64,000 nucleotides of DNA from Danxiaibacter flavus (GCF_041060425.1 NZ_JAULBC010000005.1:310001-374000), one strand, 5' to 3'; shown: positions 19,131 through 27,901, numbered from the stretch's first letter. The notes: a model not told the origin generated them from the letters alone. A program made the numbers and translations.

Positions 19131-19940
19131 CTAAGTAAATTTTTCCTTGATAATATATGGCAGCATCATTCGCCAGGTTGGCCAGTCGTGGTGTATATCG
19201 TGGCCCCATAATTCAAAGTCATGCCAGATGCCTTTGTTCCACAACATATCAGAAAACTGTTGATTTTTTTCCGGTGCCTCATGATTGCCGCTACCTGTGT
19301 AAATATGGATATGATGGCTTGCGCGAATATTTTTGAGATACCATTCATCTGTAAGGTTTGGAATGTAGTGGGCAGGTGAGTTAAAATATACCTGCTCGTC
19401 CCAATAGCCATGTGTATACTCAGTAAGGTCGTACACACCGCTCATTCCAATTGCGCCGTTAATCAGGTCGGGCTTCTTAAAGAAGAGATTTACCGCATGA
19501 AAAGCACCCAGGGAAGCACCGCAGGTATATACAAATGTTTCTTCACTTGAAGTGTTGCGGATATACGGGATAACTTCGTTAAGCACATACTCGTTAAACT
19601 GGTTATGGCGGATGGCTTTATGAGCTCCTTCCTTTTGCCCGTTCAACCAGCTTTCATCGTTAACGCTGTTGATGCTGTAAACTTTCAATACACCGGCATC
19701 AATAAATGGCTTTAACGTTTGCAATAATTCAAAGCGCTCATATTCGAGAAAATCGGCGTTGGCTGTGGGAATCATCAACAATGCATATCCGTAATAACCG
19801 TATACAGCCACAGGCATTTCTTTTTGTAATGCGGGGCTAAACCATGAAACAACGTTCTTCTCCATGTAAAATCTTTTAACCTTTTCAAAAAATCTATCCG
19901 GTGCGTTCAACGGAGGCAGCATTGGTAATTGCGTTGCCAC
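19131..19940 (-). CDS. Alpha/beta-hydrolase esterase
   Basis: Probable cytosolic serine esterase of about 269 residues in the putative-esterase (esterase D-like) family. The nucleophile elbow is CGASLGAFHA, and the GHDIHHDWPTW near the C-terminus supplies the likely catalytic His. The acidic residue is probably in the HIYTGSGNHEAPE region. No signal peptide is seen. The start is either GTG at 19938-19940 or the ATG at 19920-19922 six codons later. It lies 31 bases after the ParA-like gene on the same strand, so the two may be cotranscribed. Substrate unknown. Confidence 0.8.
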   Translation of the reverse strand: MATQLPMLPPLNAPDRFFEKVKRFYMEKNVVSWFSPALQKEMPVAVYGYYGYALLMIPTANADFLEYERFELLQTLKPFIDAGVLKVYSINSVNDESWLNGQKEGAHKAIRHNQFNEYVLNEVIPYIRNTSSEETFVYTCGASLGAFHAVNLFFKKPDLINGAIGMSGVYDLTEYTHGYWDEQVYFNSPAHYIPNLTDEWYLKNIRASHHIHIYTGSGNHEAPEKNQQFSDMLWNKGIWHDFELWGHDIHHDWPTWRMMLPYIIKEKFT

Positions 19941-19971
19941 ATATTACAGTAAGGAAGGTAAGGATTTTTAT

Positions 19972-20709
19972 TTACAGGCAGGTCTTCTTTATCTCGTTCC
20001 AGAGATCTCTATAACACTGGGCTGCATAGCTGCTGTTAGCATATTCAAAAAGGGGTTGCTGATTGCTGCCCATTTTTTCAACATCACTTAAGTAAGGTAT
20101 ATAGTTTTTAAAAAACAACTTGTCTTTATAAAATTTCTCCATGGTTTCATGATGAAGATTTTTACGGTGATCTACCATGCTGAAGAAACATTTGAGTTTA
20201 TCTTCCTGAAGCTCGTGTTCTTTAAAATAACCGGCAACTGTTTCAAAAGAGCGGATGGAAAGTGTAGTTGGAATGTTTGGCATAAGGATCCAGTCAGCCG
20301 CGTTAAAAACATTATCGTGCAGAAGTGATATGCCGGGCGGACAATCCAGGAACACTACATCAAATTGTTTTAAGCCGGCAAGCAAATTTTTCACCTTTTT
20401 CTTACTCTGTTTCATTTCATCCAACTGAACATCTGCATTGCGCGCAGAAATATCTGACGGAAGGATCCATAGCTTTTCAAATAATGAATCCTGGATGGCT
20501 TCCTGCATCTCAACCTCACCGGATAACAGTTTGCGTGTCTCATTTTTTACTGTTGGCTCTACATGCAGGTAAAAAGAAGACGAGCCTTGCGGATCCAAAT
20601 CCCACACCAACGTTTTTAATCCATCTGCCGCGGCAAGATATGCCAGGTTAATTGTTGCGGCAGTTTTTCCAACACCGCCTTTTAAGTTGTATAGTGCTAG
20701 TGTTACCAT
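19972..20709 (-). CDS. ParA/Soj-family ATPase, no ParB beside it
   Basis: Cytosolic P-loop ATPase of 245 residues with the deviant Walker A motif KGGVGKT at residues 10-16, DLDPQGSSS from residue 37, and the Walker B-like VVFLDCPPG. These define the ParA/MinD superfamily used for DNA segregation or for placing protein complexes. No ParB, parS-like palindrome or replication gene is nearby; the neighbour is an esterase. A role in positioning some other cargo is as likely as DNA partition. The start is the ATG at 20707-20709, with TATATTTA just upstream as a possible promoter box. Confidence 0.88.
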   Translation of the reverse strand: MVTLALYNLKGGVGKTAATINLAYLAAADGLKTLVWDLDPQGSSSFYLHVEPTVKNETRKLLSGEVEMQEAIQDSLFEKLWILPSDISARNADVQLDEMKQSKKKVKNLLAGLKQFDVVFLDCPPGISLLHDNVFNAADWILMPNIPTTLSIRSFETVAGYFKEHELQEDKLKCFFSMVDHRKNLHHETMEKFYKDKLFFKNYIPYLSDVEKMGSNQQPLFEYANSSYAAQCYRDLWNEIKKTCL

Positions 20710-20820
20710 GTCTTAAATATACAAAATTTGATTAATTGATAGCCTGAGACGTAATTGAAAGTCGACAATTGACAATTGAAAATGTGGGGCACACAATGAC
20801 GGATTTAGAACAGTAACAGG

Positions 20821-20970
20821 ATTTCCTGAAGGAAATTAAACTCAATAGAAACGGATGAATTCAGCGCATCGTAACCTTTTAGGGCTTTAGCCAATGCAAG
20901 GGTTAATGTCCTACGGACAAAAGGAGCGCAAATCATTAGACTATCTATTGAGCTTTAAGCCCTACGGGCT
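20821..20970. repeat. MITE-like element with terminal inverted repeats, copy 1
   Basis: About 150 bp bounded by TTAAACTCAATAGA near 20836 and TCTATTGAGCTTTAA near 20944, with an outer CCTGAAGG and CCCTACGGG. Inside are GGGCTTTAGCC and GTCCTACGGAC, short stems around a TAC loop. The same parts in the same order occur at 30302-30450, and the hairpins recur in the 45.4-47.2 kb array. No transposase is encoded in the element, so mobility would depend on another locus. Confidence 0.7.
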
Positions 20971-21184
20971 ATCGATGACAGGCGTGCCGTCATTACGTTT
21001 TTGATTATGTCAAACGAAATTCTTCATTCGAGCCAACGATCACCCTGCAGCATACAACATTTTGTCAAAACTTTTAATTGTCGTCCTAATACATCCTAAG
21101 AAAACAGAATGTATATGTTTATTAGAATACCCACGCGGTCAGGCATAGCTAATAGCTGATAGCTCACAGCTGATTGCTGATAGC

Positions 21185-21192
21185 TATCTTTG
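21185..21192 (+). promoter_or_regulatory. TAnnTTTG promoter box next to the LysR start
   Basis: TATCTTTG ends four bases before the LysR ATG at 21197. A -7 box this close implies a leaderless or nearly leaderless transcript. A clear -33 TTTG is not visible at the expected distance. Confidence 0.4.
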
Positions 21193-21196
21193 CCCT

Positions 21197-22093
21197 ATGG
21201 ATGCAGATTTCAGGCTGAAAGTTTTTTATGCGGCCGCATGTAAACTGAACTTTACAAAAGCCGCCAACGATTTGTTTATAACGCAACCTGCAGTTACGAA
21301 AAATATAAAGGAACTGGAACAACAAACAGGTGTTACCTTATTTGAACGTAACGGAGGCAGGCTTATGCTGACCGAAGCCGGAGAAATATTGAAGGAACAC
21401 GCCAAAAAGATCCTTGATCAGTATAACCAGGCCGATTATGCATTGAGCTTATTAAACGGAAAAGAATCCGGCATGCTTAAACTCGGTGCCAGCACAACGG
21501 TTTCGCAATATGTAATACCGACCATACTGGCGCTGTTTCATGCCAAACATCCAGGCATTCAACTGCAACTGGTTAATGGAAATACGGAGCAAATAGAAAG
21601 AGGTCTGTTGGATAAAGAAATTGATCTTGCCATTACGGAGGGCAGTGCCAGCAAGAACTCAATTAAATACATTCCTTTTCTAAAAGATGAAATTGTTTTA
21701 GTAACTGCAACAGCAAACAATCGCATTCAGCAAATTGAAGACTACAATGAATTGAAAAAACTACCATTGGTAATGCGTGAAAACGGATCCGGCACTTTGG
21801 CGATAATTGAACAAAGCCTGAAGGAAAAAGCCATCCATCTACCGGAACTTGACATAAGATTGCAGCTTGGCAGTTCAGAAAGTATCAAAGAATTTTTGTT
21901 GCATAGTAATTATTACGCTTTTTTGTCCGTTCATGCTATTACACGATATTTACAGGATGGTTCGCTAACGATTATTGAGATTGCGGACATGGATATACAT
22001 CGCAAGTTTTACTTTGCACACATGTATGGAACATTAAGCGCCTTGCCTAATCTGTTTATGAAATTTGCCTTTCAACAACAATCACATACATAA
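21197..22093 (+). CDS. LysR-family transcriptional regulator
   Basis: DNA-binding regulator of 298 residues. The N-terminal winged helix-turn-helix (FTKAANDLFITQPAVTKNIK, residues 19-38, then LFERNGGRLMLTEAGE) is standard for LysR proteins, followed by a periplasmic-binding-protein-like effector domain. It lies 80 bases before the TsdA-like gene on the same strand and may control the sulfur-linked genes downstream. That link is inferred from position only; the effector is unknown. The start is the ATG at 21197. Confidence 0.92.
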   Translation: MDADFRLKVFYAAACKLNFTKAANDLFITQPAVTKNIKELEQQTGVTLFERNGGRLMLTEAGEILKEHAKKILDQYNQADYALSLLNGKESGMLKLGASTTVSQYVIPTILALFHAKHPGIQLQLVNGNTEQIERGLLDKEIDLAITEGSASKNSIKYIPFLKDEIVLVTATANNRIQQIEDYNELKKLPLVMRENGSGTLAIIEQSLKEKAIHLPELDIRLQLGSSESIKEFLLHSNYYAFLSVHAITRYLQDGSLTIIEIADMDIHRKFYFAHMYGTLSALPNLFMKFAFQQQSHT

Positions 22094-22147
22094 CTTTTGG
22101 TTATATACCATTACATATTGCCATTTCCCACGGATAAGCATACGCGA

Positions 22148-22155
22148 TACTTTTG
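22148..22155 (+). promoter_or_regulatory. Promoter box of the TsdA-like gene
   Basis: TACTTTTG matches TAnnTTTG, with TTTC at 22124-22127 as a possible -33 element 20 bases upstream. The start site would fall near 22162, just ahead of the ATG at 22174. This argues against the in-frame TTG at 22153, which overlaps the box. Confidence 0.5.
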
Positions 22156-22173
22156 AATCTCAAAATAGCACGG

Positions 22174-23214
22174 ATGAAAAACACAGATGACATGAAAACT
22201 AATATGGGGTTTGGTAACATTTTTAAAACTATTACAACAACTGCATTTGCTGCTTTACTTGTTATAGCTTCTACAATTTCAGGTTGTTTGAATAGTGAAA
22301 AAAAATCCAGGACTGACGTAGTAGAAAGTCACACAACTAAAGATTCAATTGATCTTTTTGCCAGGGCAAATGAACTGGTTGCGCATTTTCCACAGGACGA
22401 ACAAGGCCGACTGATACAATACGGCTATAATCTTATAACAGAAACGCAGAAATATCTCGGACCAGAAATTAAGGATAAGAGCAAAGTGAGGACTGGTAAT
22501 AATATGGCTTGCAAAAACTGTCACCTTGGTTCTGGGACAAAAGCATTTGCTGCTCCTTATATTGGATTAACGAAAGTCTTCCCTACATACATCGGTCGCG
22601 AAAACAAGATCGAAAGCCTTGAAGATCGCATCAATGGGTGTTTTGAAAGAAGTATGAATGGCAACGCCCTGGACAGCGCTTCCCGCGAAATGAAGGCCAT
22701 TGTTGCTTACATCACTTATTTAAGCAATGACGTCGGCCAAAATGGCCGTATTAACGGACAGGGCTTTGTGAAGCTGAAAGTTCCGGCCCGCGCAGCGGAT
22801 CTGGAAAAAGGAAAGATTGTGTTCACCAATAATTGTGTTGTGTGTCATGGTGCCAATGGTGAAGGAAAAAGAAAAGGTATGCCCGGTGATGGAGAAGGAT
22901 ATTTATATCCGCCGCTATGGGGACATGACTCTTATAATGACGGTGCCGGTATGAGTCGCTTGTTGACGGCTGCAAAATTTATCAAGGCCAACATGCCGTT
23001 CGGAGTATCTCATGATAAACCGTTGCTGACAGATGAACAGGCGTATGACGTTGCTGCTTACATCAACTCCTTTAAAAGGCCGGCAAAGGCACATAAAGAA
23101 AAAGACTATCCTGATTTGAGTAAGAAACCACAGGATTGCCCATATCCGCCGTACAATGATACTTTATCATTAGCTCAGCACAAATTCGGACCGTTTAAAG
23201 TAATGGACAAGTGA
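22174..23214 (+). CDS. TsdA-like diheme cytochrome c lipoprotein (thiosulfate dehydrogenase family)
   Basis: Probable periplasmic, lipid-anchored diheme cytochrome of 346 residues. A signal peptide ends in TISGC (Cys38). Heme sites are CKNCH at 113-117 and CVVCH at 221-225. The stretch SLEDRINGCFERSMNGNAL (148-166) with Cys156 is typical of TsdA thiosulfate dehydrogenases/tetrathionate reductases, where a Cys can be an axial ligand of heme 1. Met260 or Met274 could ligate heme 2. The reaction, two thiosulfate to tetrathionate or the reverse, is inferred from family. I chose the ATG at 22174 because a promoter box covers the upstream TTG; the ATG at 22192 is also possible. The following genes encode a DsrE-like and a binding-protein-like product. 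Confidence 0.8.
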   Translation: MKNTDDMKTNMGFGNIFKTITTTAFAALLVIASTISGCLNSEKKSRTDVVESHTTKDSIDLFARANELVAHFPQDEQGRLIQYGYNLITETQKYLGPEIKDKSKVRTGNNMACKNCHLGSGTKAFAAPYIGLTKVFPTYIGRENKIESLEDRINGCFERSMNGNALDSASREMKAIVAYITYLSNDVGQNGRINGQGFVKLKVPARAADLEKGKIVFTNNCVVCHGANGEGKRKGMPGDGEGYLYPPLWGHDSYNDGAGMSRLLTAAKFIKANMPFGVSHDKPLLTDEQAYDVAAYINSFKRPAKAHKEKDYPDLSKKPQDCPYPPYNDTLSLAQHKFGPFKVMDK

Positions 23215-23216
23215 TA

Positions 23217-23263
23217 ATTCCTGCCCGACTGAAAGTCATTCAGGCGGGGACAATTGAAAATGA
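23217..23263. repeat. Dispersed 45-bp repeat, copy A
   Basis: The segment with CCTGCCCGAC, GTCATTCAGGCGGGGACA and AATTGAAAATGA reappears in inverted orientation at 30519-30570. Parts can fold (CCCG with CGGG, CTGA with TCAG). It follows the TsdA-like stop codon by a few bases. Confidence 0.65.
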
Positions 23264-23421
23264 TTACCATCGGCACATCTCTGTGAAACTCAGTGCCTCC
23301 TCTGTGATCTCTGTATAACCATAACTTATTCTTATTAACTAAAAACACAGTCGAATGACAGTAACATCGCGTGTCTTCTATGAAAACAGCGCATAATATT
23401 TTACTCTCTAAATACTGACAC

Positions 23422-23886
23422 ATGAAAAAAATCAAACTCATCACCTGCCTCGTTTTACTGCTGGCTGCAGTTCACCTGCAGGCACAAGACAATGCCCTGG
23501 AGAAAAACAGCCATTACACCGGCGCATCTGCAACAAAAAAGCAGTATAAAGCCATTTACCAGTTAGATCAAAATGATCCGCATATTATTGAAAAGACCTT
23601 TCGCAATATCAACAACGCATTATCCGACCCGCGTCTAACAGGAAAGTTGCAGGTTGAACTCGTTGCATTTTCCGGCGGGACCAACGCCTATCTTAAAAAC
23701 AGTAATTACGGGGAAGATCTCAAAAAGCTCGTCGAAAAAGGCGTCATTGTTGCGCAATGCAATAACACATTACAGGAAAGAAACATTAGCCGCGATTCTT
23801 TGTATAATTTTATAGCCATTGTTCCAAGTGGCAATGGTGAGCTGATCATACGGGAACAGGAAGGCTGGACCATTATTAAACCATAA
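23422..23886 (+). CDS. Exported DsrE/DsrF-like protein
   Basis: Small periplasmic protein of 154 residues with a signal peptide over residues 1-22 (ending LQAQ). The body, with VELVAFSGGTNAYL and LVEKGVIVAQCNNTL (Cys113), matches the DsrE-like fold, in which this Cys carries sulfur in relay proteins. Export is unlike the classical cytoplasmic DsrE, but periplasmic DsrE-like proteins are known beside sulfur-oxidation genes. It is 207 bases after the TsdA-like gene and abuts the next gene with no gap. A sulfur-handling role is plausible, not proven. Confidence 0.75.
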   Translation: MKKIKLITCLVLLLAAVHLQAQDNALEKNSHYTGASATKKQYKAIYQLDQNDPHIIEKTFRNINNALSDPRLTGKLQVELVAFSGGTNAYLKNSNYGEDLKKLVEKGVIVAQCNNTLQERNISRDSLYNFIAIVPSGNGELIIREQEGWTIIKP

Positions 23887-24828
23887 ATGAATGTCGTTAT
23901 GAAAAGGAATGGAATTATTTTGCTATTTGCTTTACTTCTGGCAACATGCATAAACGCACAACAAAAAACTGATAAACACCGGTTTGATCCGCCCTGGAAC
24001 ACTCCTCTCAAGGGTGGCGTAAACTTTACAGTTCCGGGTATTGACAATGTCCCTGATCTGTTTGGAGACATCAACGATCCGCAGCTGGTAGTATTCTTTG
24101 CAGGCAACCAGTTTATGGTGTTGGATGAATTGCTTGAAGCCTTCAAAACAGCGTACCCGCAGTACACGCGCATCTTTGTGGAAACACTGCCTCCGGGCAT
24201 TCTTGCCAAACAAATAAAAGAACAGTCACTCGTAATGGGCAATATGCGCATTACCCTTGCGCCTGATATTTTCAGTGATGGAAAAAACAAAATGGAGGAC
24301 TACGCAAAGCAAGGCTGGTTCGACACCATGCACATCTACGCAAAAAACAGGCTGACCATTATGACATATAAGGACAATCCTTTACAAATAAGGTCTTTCA
24401 AGGATTTTGGCAAGAAAGATGTTCGCATCAGCATGCCCAATCCTGCGCATGAAAGTATAGGAAAGCGGATTGAACTTGCTTATGAACAAACCGGTGGGGC
24501 CGCACTTCGAAAAACAATCATGGATGAAAAAGTGAACAACGGCACAACGATGCTTACTGCTATCCACCACCGCGAAACACCGCTGGCCATCTTAAACAAA
24601 ACTGCAGACGCAGGACCTGTTTGGTATACAGAAGCATATTATCAGAAGATGATCAACCATCCGGTGGAGATCGTTGAGATACCCGAGAAAGAAAATATTT
24701 ATACAGAATATGTTGCCGGTGTGTTGAAAAATGCACCGCATAAGGACGCAGCCAATGCTTTTCTGCAATTTATTACAACGGGAAAGGGTAAGGAGATTTA
24801 TAAGAAGTATGGATTTATAGTTGAATGA
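23887..24828 (+). CDS. Periplasmic binding protein-like, ModA/extracellular solute-binding type
   Basis: Exported protein of 313 residues; a signal peptide covers roughly the first 25 residues (GIILLFALLLATCINAQ). The rest looks like a type II periplasmic binding protein related to molybdate/sulfate binders (VVFFAGNQFMVLDELLEAFK near the start, AANAFLQFITTGKGKEIYKKYGF at the end, read here as separate stretches). No ABC permease or ATPase follows, so it is an orphan binder. It starts one base after the DsrE-like stop codon, so the two are almost certainly cotranslated. The ligand is unknown; an oxyanion such as thiosulfate or molybdate would fit the neighbours. An alternative ATG is at 23899. 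Confidence 0.75.
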   Translation: MNVVMKRNGIILLFALLLATCINAQQKTDKHRFDPPWNTPLKGGVNFTVPGIDNVPDLFGDINDPQLVVFFAGNQFMVLDELLEAFKTAYPQYTRIFVETLPPGILAKQIKEQSLVMGNMRITLAPDIFSDGKNKMEDYAKQGWFDTMHIYAKNRLTIMTYKDNPLQIRSFKDFGKKDVRISMPNPAHESIGKRIELAYEQTGGAALRKTIMDEKVNNGTTMLTAIHHRETPLAILNKTADAGPVWYTEAYYQKMINHPVEIVEIPEKENIYTEYVAGVLKNAPHKDAANAFLQFITTGKGKEIYKKYGFIVE

Positions 24829-24847
24829 GATGAGCCAAGAATAAATT

Positions 24848-24870
24848 GTGGTTCGTGAGACACGAACCAC
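24848..24870. terminator. Perfect 10-bp hairpin after the binding-protein gene
   Basis: GTGGTTCGTG and CACGAACCAC surround an AGA loop, 19 bases past the stop codon at 24828. No T-run follows directly; a second, longer hairpin with a T-run lies 10 bases on. Confidence 0.55.
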
Positions 24871-24880
24871 GGCGGCCAGG

Positions 24881-24921
24881 AAAAATGTGTCCTACACTTT
24901 TGAAGTGTAGGGCACGTTTTT
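24881..24921 (+). terminator. Long hairpin with CCTACACTT core, copy 1
   Basis: A 19-bp stem around a TTG loop, ending in a T-run. All pairs are Watson-Crick except two T-G pairs. As RNA from the plus strand both are U-G wobbles; from the minus strand they would be A-C mismatches. The hairpin therefore best suits termination of the plus-strand TsdA/DsrE/binding-protein genes. The core is shared with hairpins at 25664 and 51216. Confidence 0.75.
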
Positions 24922-24959
24922 TCCGCAACTTCATTCAGTACCCCACAAGTCTTATTTAA

Positions 24960-25622
24960 TCAAAACGCTTTCTCATTCAGCCAATCCACAACCGGATCCA
25001 TCCAAACCTTTCTTGCTTTGTAAAAGAACCCGTGACTCAGACCGGTATTTAATATAAGTTCTTTATGACTGGCAATATGCGGCTGATTCTCAAAAACCTG
25101 GAAGCAGGTGCCGTGCTTGTCAGACTTTTCAATGATAGAAAGAAACTTCCCGTACAGCTGAATTCCATTGAAATCTTTATAGGTATCCGGCCAGCACCCT
25201 CCCATCATTACAAAATGAAGTTTATCGTTTTTCAACCGGGAAGATGCAAATAAGCCAATTGGCCAACCGGCTGATGCGCCAACAACAATAATGCTGTCAA
25301 CACTTACGCCATTCCGGAGCAATGTATCAACCTGGTTTGCAAGCCTGGTAATGTAGACCGAGTCGTTGACATCCGGCATTCTTCTTTCACTTATAATATT
25401 AAAACCACGGTTTTGAAGAGAATCAAGAATGGTGGAATATTCATATCGTCCCCATTCCGGTGCACCATTATTGATTGCATTATCGCCAACATTGGTGATC
25501 AGTTGGCCATGTAAATAGAACAAATATTTTTTATAGGGAGTATTGCCTTTGGGAATAAATGCGCGGGTAGTTTGGCCTGCGGCGGTTGAGCTGATGATGA
25601 TCAACAGAATCAATATTCTCAT
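24960..25622 (-). CDS. Secreted alpha/beta-hydrolase
   Basis: Exported hydrolase-like protein of 220 residues with a short signal peptide (MRILILLIIISSTAAG). YLFYLHG near residue 35 fits the oxyanion region, VVGASAGW the nucleophile elbow, and GLSHGFFY the catalytic His. It has the general shape of a serine hydrolase or peptidase of the alpha/beta fold; no substrate can be named. It lies downstream of uvrB on the same strand, separated from it by a long perfect hairpin. The start is the ATG at 25620-25622. Confidence 0.75.
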   Translation of the reverse strand: MRILILLIIISSTAAGQTTRAFIPKGNTPYKKYLFYLHGQLITNVGDNAINNGAPEWGRYEYSTILDSLQNRGFNIISERRMPDVNDSVYITRLANQVDTLLRNGVSVDSIIVVGASAGWPIGLFASSRLKNDKLHFVMMGGCWPDTYKDFNGIQLYGKFLSIIEKSDKHGTCFQVFENQPHIASHKELILNTGLSHGFFYKARKVWMDPVVDWLNEKAF

Positions 25623-25663
25623 GGCACGTATGTTTATTGGTTGAGGTATTGCAGATTTAGGCG

Positions 25664-25716
25664 GAGGTTAAGAATATGTCCTACACTTTGAAAGTGTAGG
25701 ACATATTCTTAACCTC
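25664..25716. terminator. Perfect 26-bp hairpin at the uvrB stop codon, copy 2
   Basis: Arms 25664-25689 and 25691-25716 are exactly complementary around one central base. The core GTCCTACACTTT is shared with the hairpins at 24881 and 51216, while the outer 14 bases are specific to this copy. The right arm ends on the first base of the uvrB stop triplet (25716-25718 on the minus strand). It probably ends the uvrB transcript, although there is no long T-run. Confidence 0.75.
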
Positions 25717-27755
25717 TACTTCATCACTTCCAGTTCTTTTTGCAAGCGGAACATTTCATCACGAAGCCTTGCTGCTTCAATAAAGTCAAGATCGCGGGCA
25801 GCTTTCTCCATATCCTTCTTCACTTTATTAATTGCTTTTTCCATTTGAGGAATGGTCTTATAGTTTTCCTGTTCTTCCGCAGCTACATTGCGAACAATAT
25901 CCTGGTCACCCTGAATGGCGTACGGACTTTTTACATCAAATCCTTTAATGTCTAACACAGATGTCTGCGCAAACACCTGCTCTTTACTCTTCGAAACCGT
26001 TTTGGGAACAATGCCGTGTTTTTGATTATAAGCAATCTGAATCTCACGGCGCCTGGAGGTTTCGTCGATGGTCTTCTGCATGCTTTCAGTCATTTTATCC
26101 GCGTAGAAAATTACCAACCCATCAACGTTACGCGCGGCGCGGCCGGCCGTTTGAGTAAGCGATCTTTCGTTACGCAGAAACCCTTCTTTATCTGCATCCA
26201 AAATTGCAACAAGAGAAACCTCAGGTAAATCAAGCCCTTCACGCAGAAGGTTAACACCCACCAATACGTCTATTTCTCCAAGACGCAATTGACGGAGAAT
26301 CTCCACACGTTCAAGGGTATCCACGTCGCTGTGAATGTATTTTGATTTAATGTTGATGCGATGTAAATACTTATCCATTTCTTCCGCCATGCGTTTGGTA
26401 AGCGTGGTTACAAGTACGCGGTCGCCTTTTGTAACACGCTTATCAATTTCTTCCAGCAGATCATCTATCTGGTTTACGCTGGGTCTTATTTCGATCGGAG
26501 GATCCAGCAAACCGGTAGGTCTTACAACCTGCTCAACCACTACTCCCCCTGTATGTTCCAACTCGAATTCACCCGGCGTTGCACTCACAAATACTGTCTG
26601 ATCAATTAAATTTTCAAATTCATGAAAATTCAGCGGCCGGTTATCCATTGCGCTCGGAAGGCGAAAACCATAATCGACTAATATTAATTTGCGACTTCTG
26701 TCACCACCATACATTCCCGCAACCTGGGGAATTGTCTGGTGACTCTCATCTATCACACACAAAAAATCTTTTGGAAAATAATCCAGCAGACAGAATGGTC
26801 TTGTACCCGGCTGGCGGCGATCAAAAAACCGTGAATAGTTTTCAATACCATTGCAATAACCCAGTTCGCGCATCATTTCAAGATCGTATTCCACTCTTTC
26901 TTTCAAACGCTGTGCTTCAATCAACTTGCCGATGTTTTTAAAATATTCCACCTGCAATCTCATTTCATCCTGAATCTCATGCATGATCTGCTGCATCATA
27001 TCCTTGGGCGCTATATACAGATTGGCGGGAAAGATGGCAGCCTCATCTACGCCCGAAATACGTTTGCTGGTGTTTACATCGATGCGGTCAATCTCTTCAA
27101 TCTCATCACCAAAAAAAGTAATGCGGTATCCGTAATCCGCGTAGGGCAGGTTAATGTCCACGGTATCACCTTTTACGCGAAAAGTCCCGCGCTTGAATTC
27201 TATCTGCGTCCTTGTGTACAGACTGTTTACCAACGAATGTAGAAAGCCCTGGCGAGAGATCATTTGTCCCTTTTGCAGTCGGACAATCCCATTCTCAAAC
27301 TCAGACGGGTTACCAATACCATAAATGCAACTTACACTTGCAACAACAATAATGTCCCGCCGACCTGTAAGTAATTCAGAAGTGGCTTGCAGGCGCAGTT
27401 TGTCCAATTCCTCGTTGATGCTTAGATCTTTTTCGATATAGACATCACTCACCGGCATATACGCTTCCGGCTGATAGTAGTCGTAATAAGAAACAAAATA
27501 ACCTACTGCGTTTTCGGGGAAAAACTGTTTAAACTCTCCATATAACTGGGCCACCAGCGTTTTGTTGTGCGTAAGTACCAGCGTTGGTCTTTGCACGTTT
27601 TGAATAACGTTGGCCATGGTATATGTTTTACCACTACCTGTTACGCCCAATAAGGTTTGAAACTTTTCACCACTTAATATTCCTTCTGTTAATTGTGCTA
27701 TTGCCGAAGGCTGATCACCACTCGGCGCATAAGGAGCATGTAATTTAAACGGCAT
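25716..27755 (-). CDS. uvrB: Excinuclease ABC subunit B
   Basis: DNA damage recognition helicase of nucleotide excision repair; it works with UvrA and hands damaged DNA to UvrC. The 679-residue length is normal. Walker A GVTGSGKT is at 37-44, the damage-inserting beta-hairpin region YFVSYYDYYQPEAYMP is near 86-101, helicase motifs such as VGVNLLREGLDLPEVSLV are later, and a UVR domain (about 635-670) closes the protein. The start is the ATG at 27753-27755, with a TACCTTCG box only four bases upstream. No other uvr gene is in the window. Confidence 0.98.
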   Translation of the reverse strand: MPFKLHAPYAPSGDQPSAIAQLTEGILSGEKFQTLLGVTGSGKTYTMANVIQNVQRPTLVLTHNKTLVAQLYGEFKQFFPENAVGYFVSYYDYYQPEAYMPVSDVYIEKDLSINEELDKLRLQATSELLTGRRDIIVVASVSCIYGIGNPSEFENGIVRLQKGQMISRQGFLHSLVNSLYTRTQIEFKRGTFRVKGDTVDINLPYADYGYRITFFGDEIEEIDRIDVNTSKRISGVDEAAIFPANLYIAPKDMMQQIMHEIQDEMRLQVEYFKNIGKLIEAQRLKERVEYDLEMMRELGYCNGIENYSRFFDRRQPGTRPFCLLDYFPKDFLCVIDESHQTIPQVAGMYGGDRSRKLILVDYGFRLPSAMDNRPLNFHEFENLIDQTVFVSATPGEFELEHTGGVVVEQVVRPTGLLDPPIEIRPSVNQIDDLLEEIDKRVTKGDRVLVTTLTKRMAEEMDKYLHRINIKSKYIHSDVDTLERVEILRQLRLGEIDVLVGVNLLREGLDLPEVSLVAILDADKEGFLRNERSLTQTAGRAARNVDGLVIFYADKMTESMQKTIDETSRRREIQIAYNQKHGIVPKTVSKSKEQVFAQTSVLDIKGFDVKSPYAIQGDQDIVRNVAAEEQENYKTIPQMEKAINKVKKDMEKAARDLDFIEAARLRDEMFRLQKELEVMK

Positions 27756-27759
27756 GTTA

Positions 27760-27767
27760 CGAAGGTA
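27760..27767 (-). promoter_or_regulatory. TAnnTTTG-like box next to the uvrB start
   Basis: On the minus strand TACCTTCG (one base from TAnnTTTG) ends four bases before the uvrB ATG, suggesting a nearly leaderless transcript like the one proposed for the LysR gene. Confidence 0.35.
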
Positions 27768-27777
27768 GGAAAAGTGG

Positions 27778-27901
27778 TACGTTGTAAGTAGTACGTTATA
27801 CGTTTATTAACGAGGAGGAAATACAGGTGCAACATGGTATTTTAAAAAATGCAATGACTTCGGTCCAATAAACGTACAGCGTATCACGTATAACTTACAA
27901 C
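27778..27901. repeat. Inverted pair of ACGTTGTAAGT-type words, second locus
   Basis: TACGTTGTAAGTAGTACG with CGTTTATT (27778-27809) faces AATAAACGTA and CACGTATAACTTACAAC (27867-27901), so the gap between uvrB and the peptidase gene could fold on itself. The right arm overlaps the stop codon and last codons of the M28 peptidase. Confidence 0.65.

Larger units (their letters stand above)
20710..21196. other. Divergent repeat-filled gap before the LysR gene
   Basis: Between the divergent ParA and LysR genes lie, in order, GACAATTGACAATTGAAAATG-type words (20762-20784), a MITE-like element (listed separately) inside an outer inverted pair AATGACGG/CCGTCATT (near 20795 and 20987), and stuttering AGCTGATAGCT words at 21148-21186. 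No reading frame of note is seen. Confidence 0.6.
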
